DNA of 64,000 nucleotides, taken from NCBI GenBank assembly GCA_033239125.1, contig BSWB01000003.1:112860320-112924319 (forward strand), read 5' to 3'. A model generated the notes under the pieces. It ran no database searches and was not told where the DNA came from. It worked only from the letters and a program-made list of their open reading frames with translations. The DNA is from Fagopyrum homotropicum (taxonomy: Eukaryota; Streptophyta; Magnoliopsida; Caryophyllales; Polygonaceae). A program made the position numbers and the translations under genes. Below are positions 11,100 to 22,439 of the stretch, one piece after another. The number at the start of each line of letters is the position of its first letter. Position 1 is the first letter of the stretch.

Positions 11100-12090
11100 T
11101 CATCTAAGCCACAACTATCAACCCTTCACCTTAGAATTGCTAAAGGGTTTTAGTCAATAATCATCATTATGATATCAATAATGAAATTAAGAAGAATGAA
11201 AGATGAAAACCCTCGAAAACTTAATAATAACTCAAAGTCAATCTCGAAATCCGAACACAAAGTAGTATGTTTATGAATTCAGAAAAGTAGGAATAGAAAT
11301 CCTCACAATGATCTAGAGAAACCACAAAGAACGGGATGTCAATCCGTCCTTCAATGAAAACCCTAGAATATCCCGAAAGTACACAATCTCCGAAAGCATG
11401 TCCTTCTCGAATCTCCATTCCTCATGGTTGAAATGTAACCCTAAGGCCGTCTCCAAAACTATAAGCGAAGCTGTAAGCGGGGGATCCCGAAAACTCCTTT
11501 CTCAAGCATTTATATAGGGCGAAATAGGGTTACGAGAAAGCCCAATGACGTGGCTGACATGGCAATAATGACATGTCACAAAATCAACAAAATCACGGTC
11601 ATGAACAACTTTCCACGACCGTGGTTTAGAGCGTGGAACTCAATTACGGCACCAATATGATTTCCACGGTCGTGGTTTTGGCCGTGTAACTCTCTGTTGT
11701 GTTCCAAACTCTCGTCCATGATCATGTTGCCAAATCCACGGTCATGGTTTAGAGCGTGGTTCTTCCAATTCCTTTTCCACGACCGTAATTCAGAGCCTGA
11801 TTCTTCAAACTCCTTGTTTTTGCCTTTGTTTCGTGACATCCTTCATCCATGCTCCTTCCTTAGCCTATCCAATGCATCTCCTTGCCATCAAGTATGATCA
11901 AACATTCCTTTCCTTCCACATTTTGCTCCAATCGAAGTCTTTTGTCACCTAAAAACAAAACAAAGCTAGTGTAGATCTCTATATCGACAAAGTGAGTGAA
12001 CTAGCTCACAATTGCTTCAAACTCATATCTAAGAACACAATAAAGAGGGAAAAACAACTAAAACAAGTGCCTAAAATATAGTCATATTTC
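11100..12090 (-). repeat. Possible LTR fragment of an unassigned retrotransposon
   Basis: Read on the minus strand there is a TATATAAA-like box (about 11518-11510) in moderately GC-rich sequence, then a long leader-like stretch. The 11930-12085 part resembles untranslated regions of plant Ty3/gypsy elements in composition only. The right edge coincides with the truncation point of the TE-B 3' LTR (12101), so this sequence or a deletion replaced the rest of that LTR. No coding region found. Confidence 0.3.
11590..11800. repeat. Four tandem-like copies of a CCACGACCGTGG / GCGTGG module
   Basis: Copies begin near 11612, 11667, 11736 and 11777. Each starts with CCACG[AG][CT]CGTGG or a one- or two-base variant, followed 5-9 bases later by AGAGCGTGG or a similar sequence. 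The core is nearly self-complementary, and one copy reads in the opposite sense (CCACGGTCGTGG). Confidence 0.7.
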
Positions 12091-12694
12091 ATGCTAACAA
12101 GCATCGATGTAGCAAAAGGCTGGGGTGAGGCGTCGGTCCAGGAGGGCCTGCAGAGAAGCATCTCCGTTCAGCAACAAGGTGATGCAGAACAGAGGAAGAG
12201 GGATACATATAGGAGAAGGAAAGGGAAGGGCTCACCTCTGTAGATGCTGTGTGTAGGAAGGTTGAGTCGCACCAGGTTGCAGCAGGTTGGGACGCAGAGG
12301 AGAAGGTCGAAGGATGCATCCACGAAGGAGAGAGAGGGGTGTAACGGCTGGAAAGGAAGGCAGAAGATTCGTAGACGTGAAGACTGGGAGGAAACGTAAC
12401 TCCTGCTGCGTGATTGCGGCCTGCATCACGGAAGATCTCCCTTGGCTCCAACTCAGCACGCCTAAGGGAGGAAGTAGGCTTCAGCTCGTTGGGCCGGTGT
12501 CTCGACGAGCCTGCTGGCGGGTGTGTACAGGTTGTCCGGGTTGATTACAAGCAAGAGAGATGGGCTGAGTATTGGTTTGGGCGGAAAAACATAGGCAAAG
12601 GCACGGTTGAGGGTTTGTTATGGCTAGTCATGGCCTTGTCAATAACTTATCATGGCTTCGTCTTAAACTCGTAAAACGTCGTCATGGTCTCGTC

Positions 12695-12935
12695 ATGACC
12701 TCGTCACAAGATTGTCATATCTCGTCAAAAGACGTCGTTATGACTTAGATTAGGATTTGATAAAATTCTTCATTTATGTGACTAAAAGAGTACATAAAAT
12801 TCATCATGTTATGACTTAGATTAGGATTTGATAAAATTCATCATTTCATGGCCTCGTCACAAGATTGTCATATCTCGTCAAAAGACGTCGTTATGACTTG
12901 GATTAGGATTTGATAAAATTCATCATTTTATGTGG
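12695..12935. repeat. Local tandem duplication inside the TE-B 3' LTR
   Basis: The phrase CGTCACAAGATTGTCATATC, extending through GACGTCGTTATGACTT and GGATTTGATAAAATTC, occurs twice (about 12702-12784 and 12854-12930). It occurs once in the 5' LTR (20923-20996). The duplication therefore arose after insertion, or in the source copy's 3' LTR. Confidence 0.85.
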
Positions 12936-12952
12936 CTTCGTCATGGCCTCGT

Positions 12953-12990
12953 CCTAATTCTACCTAGGGTTAACCCTAGGTAGAATTAGG
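12953..12990. repeat. Perfect 38-bp palindrome
   Basis: The left half is CCTAATTCTACCTAGGGTT and the right half is its exact reverse complement, with no spacer. The 5' LTR counterpart at 21043-21061 has only the right half, so the palindrome is specific to the 3' LTR. Confidence 0.95.
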
Positions 12991-13060
12991 AAAGGTCAAC
13001 GGATCGAAAAATCGGTTTAACTCGGACTAAATGGAATTAATATTTTCCAGATATTACATC

Positions 13061-13073
13061 AGTGCCCCCTTAA
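13061..13073 (-). other. Polypurine tract of TE-B
   Basis: On the minus strand AAGGGGGCACT lies two bases before the 3' LTR start (TGTAATATCT). This is the expected position of the plus-strand primer. Confidence 0.75.
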
Positions 13074-13255
13074 AATAAGTTTCGTACAAAAACTTAAAAT
13101 CAGGTATGTAAGCGACGACTTCCATAATAGATTTGCATAACTTGGTCTCACTAAATTTTTAATCTAGTTTCTTAACATGCAACTACTCAGTCATCATAAT
13201 CAGACAACACATAGAAAAGAACTCAATCACTCAATCCAAGATAAAATCATAAAGG

Positions 13256-14050
13256 TCAAACAAGACAACATCCGAGTACTGACTCGTCGGTATAGAAGTA
13301 GGGGCTAACTCCGCAAAAGAACTCGGGATAACTACGTCTAATGCTCTCCTTTGTCTCCCAGTTGGCCTCATCAGCTCCTCGTCTAGACCATTGGATCCTC
13401 ATCATCGATATCACCTTGGACCGTAGACGTCTAGTACTGCGCTCTAGGACAGCTACTGGGTACTCCACAAAAGTGTGGTCGGGCTCAACTATCAGATCCT
13501 CATGGCTGATGACGTGTCTCGGGTCCGGTATATACTCTCTCAAATGAGATACATGAAAGACCGGATGGACCCCCTCCAATCTCGGTGGCAGTGATAATCG
13601 GTAGGCAACCTCTCCAACTCTCTCCAAGATCTCGAATGGTCCGACATATCGAGGACTCAGCTTCCCCTTAATTCCGAAACGCCGGACGTCTCTCGTCGAT
13701 GACACTCATAACCATACATGTGCACCTACTCTAAACTCCAAGGGTCGACGCCTTTTGTCGGCGTAGGATTTCTAACAACTATGAGCTGCTAACATCCACT
13801 CTCGGACCACGACAATCCGAGCGATATCATCTTGTATCTGGTCTGGAGCTGCTCCATCAGCTCTGCTAGGCTCATCCCAGCACAATGGCGTGCGACATCT
13901 CCGCCCGTACAAAGCCTCATAAGGGGTCATCCCAATAGACGCGTGCCAACTGTTATTATATGAAAACTCTACAAAGGGAAGGTGATCAGACCATACATGT
14001 CCCCAATCCAATACACACGCCCGTAGCATATCCTCTAACGTCTGGATAGT
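13256..14050 (-). pseudogene. TE-B integrase C-terminal half with chromodomain
   Basis: A 13705-13256 frame contains the integrase C-terminal fold (GKLSPRYVGPFEILERVG, HPVFHVSHLREY) followed by a chromodomain-like tail (YPVAVLERSTRRLRSK..WETKESIRRSYPEFF). Another frame at 14029-13772 contains the end of the integrase core (HLPFVEFSYNNSWHASIG, ALYGRRCRTPLCW). A stop (TAG in place of a Gln codon) after N-P-Q-T-G-G near 14060 and a frameshift near 13740 break it. In the family this tail steers integration to particular chromatin. Confidence 0.93.
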
Positions 14051-14059
14051 CCTCTCAGA

Positions 14060-15560
14060 CTAACCGCCGGTCTGTGGGTTGTAAGCAGTAGTAAAGTGGA
14101 GACTCGTCCCCAAAGCAGTATGTACCTGTTGCCAAAATCTCGAGGTGAAACATCCATCCCTGTCAGAGACGATAGTCATCGGTACTCCATGGAGTTTCAC
14201 AATGTGTTTGGTGAACTCCTCAGTTAGACGACTTACCGGCCACGTTTCCTTAATCGGAATGAAAGGTGCGGTCTTCGTCAGAAGGTCTACCACTACCCAA
14301 ATAGCATCAAAACCTCTGTTGAGTCTCAATCCCGTGACAAAGTCCATAGAGATATTCTCCCATTTCCACTGTGGTACTGGGAGTGGGTGGAGCTCTCCTC
14401 CGGGCCTACGATGCTCAATCTTGACCTGCTCGCAGGTCGTACACTGAGCTACATACCGAGCCACATTGGACTTCAAACCACCCCATCAGAAGGAACATCT
14501 CACATCTTTGTACATCTTACTCGCTCCGGGATGTACAAAGTATGGGGTAGCATGAGCCTCACCTAATATCCTCCGTCTCAACTCACTGTTTGATGGCACA
14601 CAAATACGGTCCTGGCGTCTCATCAATCCATCAGCACCAATAGTGAAATAAGGTACCTTATCTCGAGACATCCTGTCTCGGATCCTGGTCAAAGTCGGGC
14701 AAGTCTCCTGCTTCTGTCGGATCCACCAAACAGATTCAGAAGTAACTCCAAGGTAGCCAACTGACGGACTGTATATGGAAACTGAATCTCTATCTCTAAC
14801 CAAGCCAAATCTCTCTGCAACTGCGGCTGTACTGTCAACCGGGCTATCGCCTTCTCCCGAGGCGTCTTCCGGCTCAAAGCGTCAGCAACTACATTTGCCT
14901 TTTCGGGGTGATAGAGAATCTCAAGGTCGAAATCCTTGATCAACTCTAACCATCGCCTCTAGCGGTTATTCAACTCCTGTTGAGTGAATATGTACTTCAA
15001 ACTCTTATGGTCTGTGAAGATCTGACATGTCACCCTATAGAAATAGTGACGCCAACTCTTAAGAGCATGGACTACTGCAGCTAACTCTAGGTCGTGTGTG
15101 GGGTAGTTCTTCTCATACGTCTTCAGCTGCCGAGATGCATAGGCTATGACCTTACCCCTCTACATCAAAACACACCCCAAGCCTAGCTTGGATGCGTCAC
15201 TGTATACCAAAAAGTCATTTGTACCCTCAGGCTATGCTAAAATCGGAGCAGACGTCAATCTCTTCTTCACCTCCTCAAAACTCCGCTGACACGGCTAAGA
15301 CCAAACGAAACGAGTAGTATTTCTCAGAAGGCATGTAAGTGGTCGGGCAATCAAGGAGAATCCTTCCACAAACCGGCGGTAGTAGCTTGCTAAACCGAGA
15401 AAGCTACGAACCTCCTTAAGACACTGACTCGAACTTCACCGGATCGACCTTACTTCTCTCAGCAATCACTACATGACCTAGGAAAGCCACCTCTAACATC
15501 CAGAACTCACAGTTGGACAACTTAGCATAAATCTGGCTATCATGCGGAATCTATAACACT
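14060..15560 (-). pseudogene. TE-B RNase H and integrase N-terminal part
   Basis: 14476-14060 holds the integrase zinc finger end (C-T-T-C) and catalytic core (WENISMDFVTGL, VSDRDGCFTSRFW). 14803-14486 and 14943-14689 hold the linker and the end of RNase H (ILYHPEKANVVADALSR). Upstream to 15560, RNase H is recognisable only in pieces, with several stops and an apparent deletion near 15420. The broken frames show that it is inactive. Confidence 0.9.
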
Positions 15561-15564
15561 GTCC

Positions 15565-16960
15565 TCAAGTGCCTGCATGCTCCTCTCGACTCCTAGAGTA
15601 AACTAGAATGTCGTCAATGAAGACCACTACAAAATGGTCTAAGAAGTCGATGAAGATCCCATTCATCAACTCCATGAACATTGTTGGCGCATTAGTGAGC
15701 CCGAATGACATCAATACAAACGCATAATGGCCATACCTAGTCCGGAAGACCGTCTTAGGTATGTCTTGATCTCTCACCCTCAGCTGGTGATAACCCGATC
15801 TCAAGTCGATCCTCGAAAACAGGGACTCCCCATTGCAACTGGTCCAACAGATCATCTATGCGCGGCAGTGGATACTTGTTCTTGATGGTGACTTTGTTTA
15901 ACTCCCTGTAGTCAATGCATAACCTCATCGATCCATCCTTCTTCCTCACAAATAATACTGACGCTCCCCAAGGGGACACACTAGGGCGTATGAAGCCTTT
16001 TTCAGCCAGTTCCTCCAACTGCTTCTTCAGCTCAAGCAACTCTATCGGTGACATGCGGTACAGGGCCTTCGAGATCGGTCTCGTGCCCGGCTCCAACTCA
16101 ATGCTAAAATCAACGCTCCTTTGTGGGGGTAACCTTGGCAGATCATCACTAAATACCTCTGCAAACTCACATGCAACTAGTATCTTCTCTACTGTCAAGC
16201 TCTTGCGTTCCTTCATGGCATAACACCAAAAGGCCTCGCAACCCTGTGCTATCACTCTCGCTGCTCTCACTACGCTAATAACTATGCCGGACTTTCCGAG
16301 GTCCCAACCTTGAAATATCACTCTGTGACCCTCCTCAGTGGCAACAGTCACGGTCCTCCTACCAATGTCTAAGACCGCTCCATCTCTCGTCATCCAATCC
16401 ATCCTTAAGATCACGTCCTCATGTGCTAAGGACGTGACTAGGAAATCTACCAGCCAATCTCGATCTCCCAAACGAATGGGGCAGATATAAATCTCTCGGG
16501 TCCCTCTGACTTTACTCCCATCAGGTAATCCTATCATAAATGGTATCCCCTCTACAGTTGCTAAGGATAACCTATCTATGCATGCATCAAATATAAAGCA
16601 GTGTGTAGCACCCGTATCAAACAAAAGTCGTACGGGTAAGTCATGGATCTGGATAGTACATGTGGTCGTCGGTGCCTCTGGCTGATCAGCACTCCTCAAC
16701 TCAAACATCCGCGCCAGGGCTCCTCTAGTATCAGCTGCACTACCACGTCCCCTGCCCCGACCGGATCCCTGTATAGAGCTTTGTGAGGAAGGATATACTA
16801 GATCCCGATACTGATGTTGCTGACCTGGGGCTCGGTACTATTGCTGCTGACTCGGAGCTCGGTATTGTGGCGGCCTCTGTCCACCCCATGATAGACCTGC
16901 AGGGGAAGAACCCTGTTGAGACGGAGCCTTGCCCTGGCAGCAAAATACTGCTCTATGTCC
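15565..16960 (-). pseudogene. TE-B protease and reverse transcriptase
   Basis: A 317-codon frame (16708-15755) runs from the protease (DTGATHCF) into RT (SPWGASVLFVRKKDGSMRL). A frameshift near 15835 moves RT into the 15855-15565 frame, which has FSRIDLRSGYHQLR, FGLTNAP and FIDDILVYS. Compared with TE-A, the catalytic motifs remain but the frame is broken. Confidence 0.93.
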
Positions 16961-18196
16961 AAACTTGCCGCACTAAAAGCAGGTCACTAGCGGCTTCGTC
17001 CAGTTCGATCGGATGTGTCCGTAGCCACTGCAGTTATGACACTATGAACCCCCAGTTGGAGTCTGAACTATAGCGGTGTGACAATGTCGTCCTTGAGTCT
17101 GTCCTCGTCCATAACCAGATACTCTCATACTACCACTAGCATATCTTGTCCTTTGCCACTTATCCGGCCTATCTGATTGAGCAGCTCTCCTAGGACCTGG
17201 TCTATCTCTCTCATAGGCAGAAGCTCTGTCCTGATAATCTGCAAGAGACTCGCAACGAAATCCTGCCACATACGAACGAGTGCTCTCTCTCAACCTCCGG
17301 GAGAAGAGGTATACATGTTGCTCTTCCGGAGGTGCATCTGGGCCAAGTAGTGTCAACTCCTTCTGAAACTTCTTAACTGCCTCAGCAATAGGAATATCCT
17401 CAAAGCCCGCCTCAATTAAGTCCTGAAATCTCTCTCTCCTCAACGAGGCAGGGCAGTACCTCTCTCTAATAATGCTCCTCATCTGCTCCCAACTGGTGAC
17501 TCGGCTACGAATGTTTCACCACCAATAATGTGCCTGCTCTCTAAACAACGTCTGTACCAGCTCCACCTATCGGTCCTCTAAGCAACGTATAGACTCTAGT
17601 GCCGTTTCCACGTGTCATATCCAATGCTCCACTTCCAACCCTATCTCCCCATTAAATGAAGGAACTTTCAAGGTGTTGAAAGCCTTCAGCCACTCATCTG
17701 GCCTCAGTGCTCTAGACCCAACAGGAGCCCTATCCACCTCAACTTTCCTCTCAGGTACAACTGGCGCCTGAGTCACTCTGTGTGACACCTGAGCTGACCT
17801 AGCCGGTACTGGCGGTAGCGGGGCAATTCCATCTGTCTTGGCAACTTTCTCCATACGTTGTACGTATGCTCTGTACTCTCTGTACTCAGATGCCCCTATA
17901 GAGACACATCATGGCCCATTCGAACGTTCTCCATGTGCTCCAGACCTAAAAGCGGTCTCATTCCCGACCATGGGAACCACACTCTCAGCCACCTCTTCCA
18001 CTCCAGCATCTGGCATGCTCACTACTGGTGGATCCTCTCGAGGAGCTCGACCCCGATCTCTTGCTAATGGAGGTCTACCTCCACGGTCGTGTCCTCTAAC
18101 CACAAGAGTCCTATCGCCCCTACCATGTTCAGCTAGAAGGAGAGGTGGACGACCTCTACCTCGACTAGTAGCTAGTGTAGCCCTAGTACGTGCCAT
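16950..18196 (-). pseudogene. TE-B gag
   Basis: The start codon at 18196-18194 is homologous to that of TE-A, followed by the same Arg/Gly/Pro-rich leader (18196-17909) and gag domain (17854-17042). Both zinc knuckles are damaged: in the first, the last Cys is changed to Trp, and the second has a stop after C-F (about 16975). Several frameshifts separate the pieces. Confidence 0.9.
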
Positions 18197-18451
18197 CTGC
18201 ACGAGTGATAACAACTACAGTTATAATCTAGCTAATAAGTCAAAAGAGAGTAAAAACCTAAAGTCCATACTAAGCATACTGAGATCCGCGGTAGTAGTGG
18301 TGGTCAGCCGTACTTTCTATCCCAACTAGACTATGCATGCATTTTGAAAACCAAAAGTCTCTTTGCAAAAACTCAGATCCCTTTTCGGGTTATGCTTATT
18401 TGCTTATTCGGCCTTTCGGAAGATTTCAAGTGCCATTGTTGCCAACCTAGA

Positions 18452-18463
18452 GCTCTGATACCA
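18452..18463 (-). other. Primer binding site of TE-B
   Basis: Minus-strand TGGTATCAGAGC, identical to the TE-A site and adjacent to the LTR end at 18467. Confidence 0.88.
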
Positions 18464-18466
18464 TGT

Positions 18467-21129
18467 TGTAACACCCCGAAGAATTCTCAAAACTCGGGAA
18501 GCTACTGGTTAGGACCTCACAATGGGTCCTGACCTTAGTTTGACAACAATTTTACTAGGATCTTGCAACAAGACACAAATAAAGAAACCGAAATTCATAA
18601 AACAATATTTTAAAGGAGATGAATGCAACACAATGACTAACAACCAACAGTACTTAAGAAACATAAAAGTCTATATGTCTTCATACGTTAATAGAAACAA
18701 TAATGCAAAAACCCAAACCCCACTCTAAGGAGTACGGAGACCCGGCTGACCACTACTTCCGGATCACTCAGTTGTTGCTCTAACCTGTGGTAAATCTAAA
18801 CAACACAACAAAACAACCGTTAGCTAGCTATCTAAACGTTAGATAAATGAAAATAGCACACACACATATAATAGCAAACTAAACACACATCATGCTTTCA
18901 AACAATCCATTTATTATCTTTACTTAGGTCGTTCACTCTTACTAATGATACTTATTTTGTGACACGAGGGATTCTCAAACCTTGCCTCCGCCACCGTGTA
19001 ACCATCAGGAATGGATCTGATGCATCTCAGCTTGTACCTGTATGGTCTGGGTATAGAGAACCTCCTAGTCTCCTGTCAGAGCTGGGCAGTGATGTCACGA
19101 CCCGTTATACATACAATTGGGCCCTAAATAGTAATAAAGGTCATCCTAGACATGTTATAATTATTAAGCAACCAACACACATCACTGTCATCATTCAACT
19201 AACATCTAGAAACTGGCTAAGTAAGTCGCATGGACTTACCAGAATCAAATCTCAAATCCCGTTATCTCGACTCGGTTTGTAACCGCAGAAACTCAACCGC
19301 CTATTATACAAGGCAAGTGGATTAAAATCACATCCCATACTCTTAGAAGTTATAAACTTCTAAGATGTACAATCTCTTGAAGAGAAATTACTAAAAAGCC
19401 CTCTTAAGGTGAAAATGACTATTTTACCCCTGGTTCCGAAAACTCCAAAATAATCTATAACCTAGTTCCAACTTCTCCTTTGGAACCTATTTCTATAATC
19501 TAATTCTCAAAAGATAGTTTGTTTGAGATTTATAAAAGTTAACCAAATTTCCAGATTTTCATGAGAGTCGTTAAGGTCCGACTTTGGCTTAAGATACGAG
19601 GCTCGGATAAAAATATAAAAATTTCGAAAAAAATCTCTAGGTCCTCTATGATATGCATACTACTCATAGGAGCAAAGGTCTCTAAAAAACACTCAACAAC
19701 AACTCCTACAAAAATCTCCAAAGATGGTTCTACAAACCAGAAATCTATACTTGGCCAATTTCTGAGTTCTTTCCCAAACAGCTCAACTAGCCTACTTTGA
19801 GTTCGTTTAGATCCAGATCCGACCGTTGTATCGGTCTCAACTTCTGATATGCTAAACCATGTATATCCTTCTATGTCATGCTAAAAATTGAACGGTAAAA
19901 AATTAGTTTAAGACATCGAAATCTGGCCCTAAAGATGGCTACTCAACACAGAATTCTGGAAATAAAAAAATCAGTGTGCAAGTGGTCTGAGCTTCGAGAC
20001 TCACCTGTAACGTTTTATTTCAAGACTGGGAAGGCTACAGATTCCAGGTTCAATCCTTGTGGATGGCAAACACAGATTTTAGATTACCCCTCACTACTCC
20101 CTCTCACTTGTATCGACAAAAGGGCGTAGAAGTTTACCCGGCTGGTCACCGATGTGTCGGGTGGTCTTGGCTCGATGTTAGCAGTCTAGGTTGGCACGTG
20201 GTTCATTCCTGTGTCCAAGGTTATACTCAGGTTGCTTGTGCTAGGAATAGACGAGGGAGAGAGGGTGTCAAGTTACCTTGAGAGTGAATGTCTCTTGGTG
20301 TCTTGGTAGTTGCAGTGGGGTGGATATCCAAGTCGACAGAGAGTCCTCAGCGAGCGTCGATGTAGCAGAAGGCTGGGGTGAGGCGTCGGTCCAGGAAGGT
20401 CTGCAGAGAAGTATCTCCGTTCAGCAACAAGATGATGTAGAACAGAGGAAGAGGGAAACGGATAGGAGAAGGAAAGAGAAGGGCTCACCTGTGTAGATGT
20501 TGTGTGTAGGAAGGTTGAGTCGCACAAGGTTGCAGCAGGTTGGGACACAGAGGAGAAGGTCGAAGGATGCAGCCACGAAGGAGAGAGAGAGGTATAACGG
20601 CTGGAAAGGAAGGCAGAAGATCCGTGGACGTGAAGACTGGGAGGAAACGTAACTTCTGTTGCGTGACTTGCGGCCTGTATCATGGAAGATCTTCCTTGGC
20701 TCCAACTCGTTGGGCCGGTGTCTCGACGAGCCTGCTGGCGGGTGTGTACAGGTTGTCCGGGTTGATTACAAGCAAGAGAGATGGGCTGAGTATTGGTTTG
20801 GCCCGAAAAACATAGGCAAAGGCGTGGTTGAGGCTTTGTCAAAGCTAGTCATGGCCTTGTCAATAACTAGTCAGGGCTTCGTCTTAAACTCGTCAAACGT
20901 CGTCATGGTCTCGTCATGGCCTCGTCACAAGATTGTCATATCTCGTCAAAAGACGTCGTTGTGACTTAGATTAGGATTTGATAAAATTCATCATTTTATG
21001 TGACTAAAAGAGTACATAAAATGATAGAACATGTTCTAGTACAACCCTAGGTAGAATTAGGAAAGGTCAACGGATCGAAAAACCGGTTTGACTCGGACTA
21101 AATGGAATTAAAATTTTTCGGATATTACA
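18467..21129 (-). repeat. 5' LTR of TE-B
   Basis: Full-length LTR of 2663 bp. On the plus strand it begins TGTAACACCCC (18467) and ends GATATTACA (21129), giving TG..CA termini. It shares the CGAGGGATTC..GTGATGTCACG block with the TE-A LTR. Its extra length relative to TE-A is partly explained by a SINE-like insertion (about 19955-20260). Confidence 0.9.
19955..20260 (+). mobile_element. Candidate tRNA-derived SINE inside the TE-B 5' LTR
   Basis: An A-box-like TGCAAGTGGTCTGAG (19977-19991) is followed by a B-box GGTTCAATCC (20047-20056), as in Pol III promoters of plant SINEs. The downstream body (CCCTCACTACTCCCTCTCAC, then GGGCGTAGAAGTTTACCCGG) is absent from the TE-A LTR. A-to-B spacing is longer than in a tRNA, and I could not find a clean target duplication or tail, so this is tentative. 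Confidence 0.4.
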
Positions 21130-21659
21130 CTGACTCTCTTCACATGGTCAAAAGTGCCAACGTTAAATAATTCAAAAAGAAAAAGAAAAAGTTTTAAGAA
21201 AGATATAGACTCTGACACAACACTCACGAGATTCCTTCAGGCTTGTGATGATGATGTTTTTGACTAATCCATGCAATGATTGATGTTGTACATCCCCTCT
21301 TCTCCGATGTTATCTTCATAATCTTCATCAACATCCTCATTAAGGGCTTCATAAATGTTTTTTGCATACTCATCATCTCAACTTAAGAGGGTGTCATAGA
21401 AAAAATCTTGGCACTCTGAAGACATGAATTTTCCCAGTTCTAAGTCTCTTATGTAGTCTGAGATTGAATCTGAGATCTCGATAGCTTCTGAGAAGTATGG
21501 TTTCAAGATTTCAGGGATTACAATCGTAGTAAAACCAACCTTGAAGATAATATTGTTCTTGTCTTTTTGATGTTGCTTGATATACTCATAAATGTAGAAA
21601 AATCCAATTGCCCTGGCCTAGATATGATTCTGGATGCTAGGTTAATTTACTATAATTAG

Positions 21660-22360
21660 ATCTCTAGAGAATTAATCTGTTATTCTTCTAAATATGATCA
21701 AATTATGTGGCGCTCTAGATCTTCCTCCTCCAACCTCCATATTTGTTGGGTGAATATAGCACAATAGGTTCTCAACTCCTTCCCACTTCTTGACTTTGTT
21801 GTACACATAGTTTTGAAACTTCGTAAAATGCTCTCTGATTGGACTCCATGGCGTTGGGAGACCTCCGAATAGTCCTTGACACATTCCATAATCCCATGCA
21901 TATAGAATGTAACATTCTCTAAACGGGTTTGCTGGTAACCTTGCTGCCTTCATTCCAGATTTGTTGAATCAGTTCACCAAGTGACTCCATTCATGATAGA
22001 TATCATAATAGGGATATTGTATTCCGCTCATCACATATGAATACCAATTAGGAAACTATTTGTACTTCCAGTAACCTTTCATCTTCTCTTGTACATCAAA
22101 AGGAAGGGAAAACATAAACTGAACTAACTCCAACTCCAGAATTCTTCGAGTCATTGTGTCACGGGATAGAATTAAACCGTTTCTTGATCTTTTTTTCGTT
22201 TTGCAAAAGATTAACATAGTAGGAACTAAGAGGAACCCATCTTAGATGATACTTTGTTTCCTCTTTATACTTTTCTTTGTCTGCCTCCTCTATCGTTATA
22301 TAGAGGGAAAACTGTACCATTTTGTCCAATTCTTCTTTCTCGACTGTCGTCAATGGGGTT
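21660..22360 (-). pseudogene. Unassigned frames downstream of pararetroviral RNase H
   Basis: Two broken pieces (22353-22159, and 21953-21672 with CYILYAWDYGMCQGLFGG) follow the RNase H region. They could be the polyprotein end or a separate small reading frame, as several endogenous caulimovirids have a second ORF. No conserved motif recognised. Confidence 0.45.
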
Positions 22361-22439
22361 CATATAGCGTTCCTATTGCCTTCTTTCTTTTTGGTCTGTT
22401 GGAAGATGCCATCGATCACTTAGGAAGACTCGTACGCAT

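Larger units (their letters stand above)
12101..13058 (-). repeat. Truncated 3' LTR of TE-B
   Basis: Matches the outer part of the 5' LTR (about 20355-21129), ending at the LTR terminus ..GATATTACA (13058). The remaining 1.9 kb of this LTR is missing at 12101. Compared with the 5' LTR it has gained a local duplication (12.70-12.94 kb) and a perfect palindrome (12953-12990). Confidence 0.88.
12101..21129 (-). mobile_element. TE-B: decayed Tekay-type Ty3/gypsy element with chromodomain
   Basis: Minus-strand element. It consists of a truncated 3' LTR (12101-13058), polypurine tract (13073-13061), broken pol and gag (13256-18196), primer site (18463-18452) and a full 5' LTR (18467-21129). Integrase ends with a chromodomain typical of the Tekay/Del clade. 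It is clearly homologous to TE-A along its whole length but carries many stops and frameshifts, so it is a dead and older copy. The five bases after the 5' LTR are CTGAC; the other flank is lost with the truncated 3' LTR. Confidence 0.95.

Noticed and set aside
12089..12674. Overlapping frames of 75-120 codons on both strands
   Set aside because: They lie inside the TE-B 3' LTR and are mirrored at 20273-20964 in the 5' LTR; LTR sequence, not genes.
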